From the NCBI GenBank assembly GCA_044349205.1, contig JBIKRJ010000058.1, positions 1 to 11,810 on the forward strand: DNA of 11,810 nucleotides, in the 5' to 3' direction. A program made the position numbers and the translations under genes. The DNA comes from UBA9547 sp044349205 (GTDB lineage: Bacteria > Bacteroidota > Bacteroidia > Cytophagales > UBA9547). Positions 6,441 through 11,810 of this stretch are shown one piece after another. The first letter of the stretch is position 1. Each line of letters begins with the position of its first letter. The notes under the pieces were generated by a model. The model was not told the origin of the DNA. It saw nothing but the letters and a program-made list of their open reading frames with translations, and made no database searches.

Positions 6441-7220
6441 AAACTTCAAAACGAAATGTTGTTTGGGCTGATTGTTACGAAAAAAAACCAATCCGAAATA
6501 AAACAAGTCGACCGAAAGCTTGACCCTTGCCTCTGAACAGATTTCTTTCCAGGCTTTTGCCATTTCACCAGACCAATAAATGTCATGAAAAACAAATACA
6601 GTTTGGTGATCGCTTTTTTCCAAACATTGAAAGAAATACCGCATAGTAGGCTCGTATTTGTGATTTCCATCGAAGAAAACCAAACCTACACACGAAATTC
6701 CATTCAAAATCCCAGGTAAAGTTTCGTCCATTTTTCCAACAACCGTCTGTATGTGCGAAAAGCCCAATCGGGAAAACCTTGCTTTCGCATGAAACGCAAT
6801 TTTGTCATTTCCTTCCAGTGTGTAAACGGGGATTTTGTCATCGAAACTTGCCAAATAAGAAGTTGTCACCCCAAAACTAGTGCCCAATTCTATGATGTTT
6901 TGCGGTTTCAAATAATGTACAACAGCAGCCAAAAATGCCGCTTGATGGGTGCTAGCCAATGAATATTTGGCTATCTGGCAGACTTTATTTGAGCCACTGA
7001 TACTACCAGCACCAAATTCAACCATGGATACAGCGTTTTTGTTCTTTAATAGCTTAAGACGTTCTTGCTCAAACTTATCAGAAATAAAATGCGACTTTAA
7101 TTTGACAGTACGCTGGTAAAAATCAAAAAGGAAAGGCGAATGCAATGAATGTTCGTCTTTCCTTTTAAAAAGATGTAAGATGTAAGATTTGAACTGAAAA
7201 AGAAACTGAAAAGCCCCCAA
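6438..7220 (-). CDS. Class I SAM-dependent methyltransferase
   Basis: The 260-residue protein has a Rossmann-type methyltransferase core. Motif I is IELGTSFGVTTSYLA (110-124), the acidic end of strand 2 is TLEGND (134-139), and VFFDGNHKYEPTMRYF (181-196) is the O-methyltransferase-like (Methyltransf_24) Asp-Gly-Asn-His segment. The N-terminal DEHSLHSPFLFDFY (22-35) is typical of a Bacteroidota-specific subfamily whose substrate is unknown. There is no in-frame ATG before Met66, which lies beyond that conserved segment. The start must therefore be TTG at 7220, immediately after two in-frame TAG codons, the first of which ends apaG. Translation probably reinitiates from apaG. The function is secure only at the level of methyltransferase. 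Confidence 0.87.
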   Translation of the reverse strand: MGAFQFLFQFKSYILHLFKRKDEHSLHSPFLFDFYQRTVKLKSHFISDKFEQERLKLLKNKNAVSMVEFGAGSISGSNKVCQIAKYSLASTHQAAFLAAVVHYLKPQNIIELGTSFGVTTSYLASFDDKIPVYTLEGNDKIAFHAKARFSRLGFSHIQTVVGKMDETLPGILNGISCVGLVFFDGNHKYEPTMRYFFQCLEKSDHQTVFVFHDIYWSGEMAKAWKEICSEARVKLSVDLFYFGLVFFRNNQPKQHFVLKF

Positions 7221-7223
7221 CTA

Positions 7224-7610
7224 CTAATTAAGTTTGTAAGGCACAATCATAGTAAATTCAGGGATTTTAACCTGAAACTTTTTACCATCAATGATTCTTT
7301 CCATCAAGTATGTGCCAGCCATTTTCCCGATGTTCGTCTTCAGATTACAACCTGAAATGTACTGGTGCGATTGACCTGGTTCTAGTACTGGTTGTTGTCC
7401 AACTACTCCTTCTCCTTCCACTTGGCGCATTTCGCCGTTGGAATCAGAGATCATCCAATGCCTTCTGAGCAAGTGAACTGTATAATCGCTACAATTTTCT
7501 ATAGTGATGTTGTAAGTGAAAACAAAATGAGATTGTACAGGGTTGGAATAATAAGGTTGATATTCAACGGCCACTGTAATTTTCACACCTTCTGTTGTTT
7601 CTGTTAGCAT
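7224..7610 (-). CDS. apaG: ApaG domain protein
   Basis: The 128-residue product covers the whole ApaG/DUF525 immunoglobulin-like beta-sandwich. Characteristic segments are VAVEYQPYYSNPVQSHFVFTY (about 13-33), HLLRRHWMISDSNG (46-59), the VEGEGVVGQQPVLEPG run (64-79) and a GTYLMERIIDG stretch near 99-109. The family is linked to cobalt and magnesium resistance in Salmonella, and the same domain occurs in eukaryotic FBXO3 and PDIP38; its precise biochemical role is unsettled. The gene ends with TAG followed at once by a second TAG and the TTG start of the methyltransferase. It is transcribed away from ung across a 91-base divergent spacer. Confidence 0.93.
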   Translation of the reverse strand: MLTETTEGVKITVAVEYQPYYSNPVQSHFVFTYNITIENCSDYTVHLLRRHWMISDSNGEMRQVEGEGVVGQQPVLEPGQSHQYISGCNLKTNIGKMAGTYLMERIIDGKKFQVKIPEFTMIVPYKLN

Positions 7611-7701
7611 GGTGTAGCATTTTGTAAGTTAAACGCCTAAATGTAAGAATTTGTTTATTATTTTGAAATATTTTTAGAAATATTATTGCCAAACCCCTAT
7701 T
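7611..7701. promoter_or_regulatory. Divergent promoter region between apaG and ung
   Basis: This 91-base AT-rich spacer must hold both start signals. No exact TAnnTTTG box was found for either gene. The nearest are TTATTTTG on the plus strand at about 7657-7665 and TACATTTA on the minus strand at about 7638-7645, each one base off. A direct repeat GAAATATT at 7665-7672 and 7677-7684, 12 bases apart, lies close to the ung start. Confidence 0.3.
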
Positions 7702-8364
7702 ATGGATGTAAAGATAGAAGCCTCTTGGAAAAAACACTTAGCGCAGGAGTTTCATAAAAGTTATTTCGCCGACTTGAGTGAATTTGTGAAAACAGAGTAC
7801 AAAAGCCAAGTGGTGTATCCACCTGGAAAAGAATTATTTGCCGCTTTCGACAAATGCTCATTCCCCAATCTAAAAGTGGTTATTTTGGGACAAGACCCAT
7901 ACCACGGTGCCGGCCAAGCCAACGGGTTATGTTTCTCGGTAAATGAAGGCATAAAACCTCCACCTTCTTTGGTGAATATTTTCAAAGAATTACAGCACGA
8001 TTTGGGAAAGCCCATGCCAAAATCGGGCAACTTGTCTCGCTGGGCGCAACAAGGTATTTTGTTACTGAATGCCACCCTAACGGTAAGGGCAAATTCGCCT
8101 GGCTCTCACCAAAACAGAGGTTGGGAAACATTTACCGACCGAGTAATTGAAATGGTGTCGCAACAAAAAGAAAATGTGGTCTTTATACTTTGGGGTGCTT
8201 ATGCCAATAAAAAGAAATCGCTGATAGATGAAAATAAACATTTTATCATTTCTTCGCCCCATCCTTCGCCCTTTTCGGCACACAACGGCTTCTTTGGAAG
8301 TGGCCCATTTAGCAAAACCAATCTTTATTTAAAAAAACATGGAATGAATGAGATAGAATGGTAG
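7702..8364 (+). CDS. ung: Uracil-DNA glycosylase, family 1
   Basis: The enzyme removes uracil from DNA to start base-excision repair. It is 220 residues, the normal family length. All active-site motifs are present: water-activating GQDPYHG (63-69, catalytic Asp65), LLLNATLTV (120-128, uracil-recognising Asn123), and the minor-groove loop HPSPFSAHNGF (187-197, catalytic His187). The ATG at 7702 fits the family N-terminus. It is divergent from apaG and is followed after 45 bases by a conserved hypothetical gene that has its own good promoter box. Nothing looks altered. Confidence 0.97.
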   Translation: MDVKIEASWKKHLAQEFHKSYFADLSEFVKTEYKSQVVYPPGKELFAAFDKCSFPNLKVVILGQDPYHGAGQANGLCFSVNEGIKPPPSLVNIFKELQHDLGKPMPKSGNLSRWAQQGILLLNATLTVRANSPGSHQNRGWETFTDRVIEMVSQQKENVVFILWGAYANKKKSLIDENKHFIISSPHPSPFSAHNGFFGSGPFSKTNLYLKKHGMNEIEW

Positions 8365-8376
8365 TATATTAACTAC
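8361..8376. repeat. Short hairpin across the ung stop codon
   Basis: GTAGT and ACTAC flank ATATTA, a 5-base-pair stem that includes the TAG stop of ung. No T-run follows, so at most it is a weak 3'-end signal. Confidence 0.2.
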
Positions 8377-8384
8377 TACAAAAT

Positions 8385-8392
8385 TATCTTTG
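8385..8392 (+). promoter_or_regulatory. Bacteroidota -7 promoter box for the conserved hypothetical gene
   Basis: TATCTTTG followed by C is an exact TAnnTTTG box, 17 bases before the ATG at 8410. No TTG is visible at the -33 distance, which lies in the end of ung. Confidence 0.55.
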
Positions 8393-8409
8393 CAACTGTA
8401 TATATATTT

Positions 8410-9414
8410 ATGGAAAACAACATCAACCTCTCTGCCATCGTGCTGTATTCGCGCAAGGCGCTTAAACCATTTCTAGAAAAATATTTCAAAGGCGACAAGG
8501 TGACAGGGCAGGAGATTCTGCTGCTAAGCCCGATAGAGCAAGTTAACCTATTTATTATCCAACAGTTGTTTGCCAAGTGGCAAGAAGAGACTAGCCAACT
8601 AAAAAGCCCTTTCTTCGACTATAAAAATGCAAATGTGCAAGAAGCGCTGAAAGCATTTATGTCCAAGCTTTCGCAACATATTTTGGTATCGAAAGAAGAT
8701 TTAACACCACTTATACTTCAAGCCATTTCAAATGCCATTTTTTATGTGGTGGCACCCGTGCAGTATTTGGAACAAAAATATTTTCAAGCCGATAAAAAAT
8801 TCAGTACCGAAGACCTGAAAAACATTTTCAAATACTTAAAAGCGCATCCAAAACTTGCCACATACTTGAAAGAACATTCAGAAGAATGGGGCGAAAAGAA
8901 AGGTTCCGAATTGATAGCGCTGATAAAAACCGAATTTGGAGAAACCTATAGCGACAGTGCTGTAGAAGACAATTTGGCCCATTTGATGAATGGTGTACTG
9001 CCTGTTTCTCCATCCGATTTTCACTATGCCGAACCTTCTAGAAACAAGGTGAATACCCTAGTAGATAATATTCAGTCGGAGCAGTTGACCATAAACGATT
9101 TAGTGGCAAAAGAAGAAAAAGACACCCCCATCAATCTTCACACAAAAAACAAAGTTGTGGACATTAGGTCGGCTATGAGCATAAACCAAAAAATCATGTT
9201 TGTGAAAGAGCTTTTCAATGGCGACAATGCCGCTTTTGAAAACGCCATGTCTTTAGCCGACAGCTCTGATTCTTACGAAAAAGCTGTCAACCTAATGATC
9301 GACCATTATTCTATTCGCTTCAAATGGGAAATTGACAGTGTAGAAGTGAATGAGTTGTTCGATTTGATTGGCAGAAAGTTTTATCCTGAAAACTTTGCGC
9401 AAAACGCCGGCTGA
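8410..9414 (+). CDS. Conserved Bacteroidota hypothetical protein
   Basis: This 334-residue, mainly helical, charged protein has no signal peptide, membrane helix or known catalytic motif. The C-terminal 80 or so residues (SINQKIMFVKELFNGDN at 257-273, SDSYEKAVNLMIDHY at 286-300, EVNELFDLIGRKFYP at 312-326) resemble a domain I know from many uncharacterised Bacteroidota proteins, where it occurs at the C-terminus behind variable sequence. The N-terminal half (about 1-190) is helical and not recognised, and a low-conservation linker lies at about 195-250. It has its own promoter box and may be expressed apart from ung. It converges with the transcarbamylase gene, with 7 bases between the stops. 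No function can be assigned. Confidence 0.85.
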   Translation: MENNINLSAIVLYSRKALKPFLEKYFKGDKVTGQEILLLSPIEQVNLFIIQQLFAKWQEETSQLKSPFFDYKNANVQEALKAFMSKLSQHILVSKEDLTPLILQAISNAIFYVVAPVQYLEQKYFQADKKFSTEDLKNIFKYLKAHPKLATYLKEHSEEWGEKKGSELIALIKTEFGETYSDSAVEDNLAHLMNGVLPVSPSDFHYAEPSRNKVNTLVDNIQSEQLTINDLVAKEEKDTPINLHTKNKVVDIRSAMSINQKIMFVKELFNGDNAAFENAMSLADSSDSYEKAVNLMIDHYSIRFKWEIDSVEVNELFDLIGRKFYPENFAQNAG

Positions 9415-9421
9415 TAAACAC

Positions 9422-10372
9422 TTAAAAATTCTTCAGTAATATTTCTTTCAACACTGCCTGGCAGGCATAAATGCGGTTTTCGGCTTGCTCCACCACAATT
9501 GAATGCTCGCCGTCCAACACTTCATCCGACAATTCTATATTGCGTCGAACTGGCAAACAGTGCATTACTTTAGCATTGTTGGTCATTTTCAGTTTTTCAT
9601 TTGTCAACATCCAACTACCATCCAAACTAAGCACCTTGCCGTAATCCGAATAACTAGACCAGTTTTTAACATAAACAAAGTCGGCATTTTTCAAGGCCTT
9701 TTCCTGGTCGTAAATAATGGGAGTAGCGCCTGTGAATTTTTTGTCAAGTTCGTACCCTTTTGGATGGGTAATGACAAAATCAACATCGCCTTGCAGCATC
9801 CATTCAGAAAACGAATTGGCTACTGCCTGTGGCAAAGGCTTAATGTGTGGGGCCCAACTCAGCACCACTTTTGGCCTTTCCTTTGTTTTGTACTCTTCGA
9901 TAGTGATAAGGTCGGCAAAAGATTGTAGCGGATGCAAAGTAGCACTCTCTAAACTTACAATTGGCACTTTGGCATATTTTACAAACTTTTGAAAAAAATC
10001 TTCCGAATAATCTTCCTGCTTGTCGACCAATTTTGGAAAAGAACGAATGCCAATGATTTCACAATAACGCCCCATCACGGCTGCAGCATCTTTGATGTGC
10101 TCTACAGTATTTTGGTTCATGACAATTCCTTCCTGCGTCTCCAGAGCCCACCCTTCTTTGTCCATATTCATCACCATCACGTTCAAACCCAAATTGTTGG
10201 CGGCACGCTGTGTACTAAGGCGAGTACGCGTGCTTGGATTCATAAAAACAAGTCCAATAGTCTTGTTTTTGCCCAAGTGTGTATGCTCGAAAGGCTTCTT
10301 CTTGATTTTCAAAGCTTTTTTCAACAGCTTTTGAACATCTTTCACATCATCGACCGAAAGGAAGTTTTTCAT
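9422..10372 (-). CDS. argF': N-acyl-L-ornithine transcarbamylase (ArgF' type), probably succinylornithine-specific
   Basis: This enzyme transfers a carbamoyl group to an N-acylated ornithine in the variant arginine pathway of Bacteroidota and Xanthomonas. The 316-residue length and alignment fit N-succinylornithine transcarbamylase of Bacteroides fragilis without large gaps. Seen are the carbamoyl-phosphate loop STRTR (47-51), HPLQSFADLITIEEY (147-161), a KNW segment with Lys236, and HCLPVRR (271-277). The position that decides substrate choice, Pro90 in the B. fragilis succinyl enzyme and Glu92 in the Xanthomonas acetyl enzyme, is Val90 here, within NTVEH. The loss of Glu points to succinylornithine. 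The ATG at 10372 starts directly at the conserved MKNFLSVDD. No other arginine genes lie in the window. The generic name N-acetylornithine carbamoyltransferase is what automatic annotation would probably give. Confidence 0.92.
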   Translation of the reverse strand: MKNFLSVDDVKDVQKLLKKALKIKKKPFEHTHLGKNKTIGLVFMNPSTRTRLSTQRAANNLGLNVMVMNMDKEGWALETQEGIVMNQNTVEHIKDAAAVMGRYCEIIGIRSFPKLVDKQEDYSEDFFQKFVKYAKVPIVSLESATLHPLQSFADLITIEEYKTKERPKVVLSWAPHIKPLPQAVANSFSEWMLQGDVDFVITHPKGYELDKKFTGATPIIYDQEKALKNADFVYVKNWSSYSDYGKVLSLDGSWMLTNEKLKMTNNAKVMHCLPVRRNIELSDEVLDGEHSIVVEQAENRIYACQAVLKEILLKNF

Positions 10373-10451
10373 CTTCTAGTATTGAATAATCAGTTTCGCA
10401 ATATCTTAAAAAAATACAAGCTATTACACCCTCCTAATCAGAAAATTAGAA

Positions 10452-10471
10452 GCCATTGCTGCGACAATGGC
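10452..10471. repeat. Perfect 7-bp inverted repeat between argF' and the PstS-like gene
   Basis: GCCATTG and CAATGGC flank the loop CTGCGA, in the 200-base divergent spacer. It lies about 80 bases upstream of the argF' ATG and about 100 bases upstream of the PstS-like ATG. Neither side has a strong T-run and no gene ends here, so an operator or a leader structure is more likely than a terminator. Confidence 0.45.
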
Positions 10472-10572
10472 CGTACATTTTCTTGACTTTTCTTAGCATT
10501 TTCATTTTGTTAGCATTCTATTTTAAAAAATTGAGCGTAATTTTAACTCCAACTATTATTCATCATTCATTT

Positions 10573-11400
10573 ATGAAAAAGTTTTGGCTTTCTTTCTCTC
10601 TTTTTCTCTTCACTTTCTTTTCCATTGCGCAAAACAGCAACCCAATCGTCGTGATTAGGGGCAGCGAAGCTGGTTTACGCATTATGACAAAACTTCGCGA
10701 AGCCTATGTGAGCAAATACAAAGATAGAATGATAGATTTGGCAGGCTTTGGAAGCACCATGGGTATCGTGTATTTGAAAGACGGACAAACCGATATTGCT
10801 GTGACTTCAAGAAAAATGACCGACGAAGAACTTGCTGAATTTCAACACGATAATATAAACCTTGCAGAAATTCAATTTGCTAAAGAAGCCTTTACCGTTG
10901 TTGTCAACAAAGCCAATCCCATTACAAAACTGACAAAAAAACAGGTGGGGAATATATTCGCAGGCTACATAACCAATTGGAAAGAAGTAGGAGGCAACGA
11001 TGCACCCATACGCGTGTACATTCGCTCTAATACCTCGGGTTGTTACCTTGGGTTCAAAGATTTGTTTCTTGAAAACATGAATTACACTTCGCGGGCTATG
11101 ATGCTAGGCACAAATGCGCAATTGAAAGCCAATGTGGCTAAAAATGTAAACTCAATCGCCTATCTCGGTTTTGGCAGTGTGGACAAAAACACCAAAATGC
11201 TAAAAATTTCAGTTAATGATATTGACTATTACTCTCCTACTGCCGAAAACATCGCCAATCTAACTTACCCAATTTACCGCACCTACTATTTCTATTACCG
11301 CAAGAAAGATGAGGAAAAATTGAAGCATTTTATCGATTTTGTAAGTTCAGATGTCGGTAAAGCCATTATTGCCAAAAACGACCACATGCCAATTGATTAG
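10573..11400 (+). CDS. PstS-like periplasmic substrate-binding protein
   Basis: The product is 275 residues from the ATG at 10573. The frame stays open to a TTG at 10456, but that would add 39 residues ahead of a perfect signal peptide, so the later start is preferred. Residues 1-19 (MKKFWLSFSLFLFTFFSIA) are a Sec signal, cleaved before Gln20 with no lipobox Cys. The mature part is a PBP-like domain of the phosphate-binding PstS type: the AGFGSTMGI loop (57-65), DIAVTSRKMTDEE (74-86), LTKKQVGNIFAGYITNWKEVGG (120-141) and the ligand-loop region RSNTSGCYLGFKDLF (151-165). No PstC, PstA or PstB gene follows within the window, so it is either a stand-alone binding protein or lies apart from its transporter. 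Many such single-gene PstS-like proteins in Bacteroidota have no confirmed ligand; phosphate is the default guess. Confidence 0.88.
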   Translation: MKKFWLSFSLFLFTFFSIAQNSNPIVVIRGSEAGLRIMTKLREAYVSKYKDRMIDLAGFGSTMGIVYLKDGQTDIAVTSRKMTDEELAEFQHDNINLAEIQFAKEAFTVVVNKANPITKLTKKQVGNIFAGYITNWKEVGGNDAPIRVYIRSNTSGCYLGFKDLFLENMNYTSRAMMLGTNAQLKANVAKNVNSIAYLGFGSVDKNTKMLKISVNDIDYYSPTAENIANLTYPIYRTYYFYYRKKDEEKLKHFIDFVSSDVGKAIIAKNDHMPID

Positions 11401-11415
11401 TTTTAATCATTTTTT
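11394..11415 (+). terminator. Weak intrinsic terminator candidate after the PstS-like gene
   Basis: TGATTA and TAATCA form a 6-base-pair stem around a GTTT loop, overlapping the TAG stop, and six T residues follow at once. The form is that of an intrinsic terminator, but the stem has only one G-C pair at each end region and would be unstable. Confidence 0.4.
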
Positions 11416-11648
11416 CATATTTTGACCATAAAACTATCCTTAGAGCTACCAAACTCCTCTGATTTGTTTTTGAAATATATTTTAGTAGCTAAAAAAATCT
11501 GCATTCAATGTTTTTTTTAATGTCAAAGTGTTATGTTTGTTAAAGATAATAATGGATACAAAAACAGACTATTGTTTAAAATAGCTATGTTTGTATAAAT
11601 TATGAAAATATATTTATTATTTAGTAGTCGTAATTTAATCAGTGCTTT
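11401..11648 (+). promoter_or_regulatory. Long AT-rich spacer and probable 5' leader of the RRM gene
   Basis: These 248 bases hold no open frame of note. Two exact -7 boxes, both reading TATGTTTG followed by T, lie at 11532-11539 and 11586-11593. They would give leaders of roughly 100 and 50 bases before the ATG at 11649. A small inverted repeat (TTTTAG at 11480-11485, CTAAAA at 11489-11494) lies further upstream. No -33 TTG sits at the usual distance from either box. A long leader would fit the cold- or autoregulated expression known for bacterial RRM proteins, which is an inference here. Confidence 0.45.
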
Positions 11649-11810
11649 ATGAATATTTTCGTCGCAAATTTGAATTTCAAGGTTACAAACGACAGTTTAA
11701 AAGAGTTGTTTGAAAGCTATGGAGAAGTAAGTTCTGCCAAAGTGGTAATGGACAAGGCTTCTGGCCGTTCGAAAGGTTTTGGTTTCGTGGAAATGCCCAA
11801 TGATTCTGAG
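11649..11810 (+). CDS. RRM-type RNA-binding protein, 5' part (cut by window edge)
   Basis: The first 54 residues are visible and the frame is still open at the right edge. They carry a canonical RNA recognition motif: RNP2 as IFVANL (3-8) and RNP1 as KGFGFVEM (42-49), with the first helix SLKELFESYGEV between them. Bacterial proteins of this kind are small (roughly 80-130 residues), bind RNA through the aromatic residues of RNP1, and are often cold-induced in cyanobacteria and common in Bacteroidota. The ATG at 11649 is right at the start of the RRM, as usual. A 248-base AT-rich spacer with two candidate promoter boxes precedes it. Confidence 0.93.
   Translation, partial: MNIFVANLNFKVTNDSLKELFESYGEVSSAKVVMDKASGRSKGFGFVEMPNDSE

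Noticed and set aside
9503..9928. Long open frames antisense to argF' and similar overlapping frames elsewhere (for example 3379-3789 and 5290-5715).
   Set aside because: They lie opposite or inside well-recognised genes, have no family resemblance, and are explained by codon bias of the true gene.
10456..10572. N-terminal extension of the PstS-like protein with an extra hydrophobic segment.
   Set aside because: A complete signal peptide begins at the ATG at 10573; the extension starts with TTG and runs through the hairpin and promoter region.
11621..11636. AGTAGTCGTAAT in the RRM leader as a third copy of the WYL operator.
   Set aside because: Only GTCGTA matches a half-site, and there is no second arm at the right distance.

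Overview
The window is 11.8 kb of AT-rich bacterial chromosome and looks like a member of the Bacteroidota, probably a Cytophagales, Chitinophagales or Flavobacteriia-like lineage. The evidence is an ArgF'-type N-acyl-ornithine transcarbamylase, a lineage-typical methyltransferase with an EHSLHSPF motif, promoter -7 boxes of the TAnnTTTG type in place of sigma-70 boxes, and almost no Shine-Dalgarno sequences. No rRNA, tRNA, CRISPR array or insertion sequence was seen. Coding density is high and no gene-free stretch exceeds 300 bases.

Layout from left to right. Bases 2-946 (+) are the 3' part of an LTA-synthase-like membrane sulfatase/phosphoglycerol transferase. A minus-strand block follows, read here in transcription order (right to left). 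apaG (7610-7224) is followed 3 bases later by a class I methyltransferase (7220-6438). A secreted or anchored orphan protein (6372-5356) and a dolichol/polyprenol-phosphate-mannose-synthase-like GT2 glycosyltransferase (5309-4572) come next. The block ends with an AAA+ ATPase (4472-3324), a PcfJ-domain protein overlapping it by 17 bases (3340-1925), and a WYL-domain transcription factor (1859-954). Divergent from apaG on the plus strand are ung (7702-8364) and a Bacteroidota-type conserved hypothetical (8410-9414). A minus-strand ArgF'-type transcarbamylase (10372-9422) follows. The right end carries a PstS-like periplasmic binding protein (10573-11400, +) and the 5' end of an RRM RNA-binding protein (11649 to the window edge).

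Most genes are ordinary housekeeping or envelope genes. The unusual part is the AAA+ / PcfJ / WYL trio. A 27-base imperfect palindrome (half-site GCACTAnGACA) lies just upstream of the WYL gene at 1890-1916. A related copy, 19 of 27 bases identical, lies just upstream of the AAA+ gene at 4503-4529, and each sits next to a TAnnTTTG promoter box. This suggests that the WYL protein controls both its own gene and the AAA+/PcfJ pair, as WYL repressors such as BrxR and CapW do for defence operons. The trio is therefore the best candidate here for an undescribed inducible system, but its biochemical output cannot be read from the sequence.

Secondary points of interest are a valine at the substrate-selecting position 90 of the transcarbamylase, which favours N-succinylornithine over N-acetylornithine, and TTG start codons in two minus-strand genes, one of them directly after tandem TAG stops.
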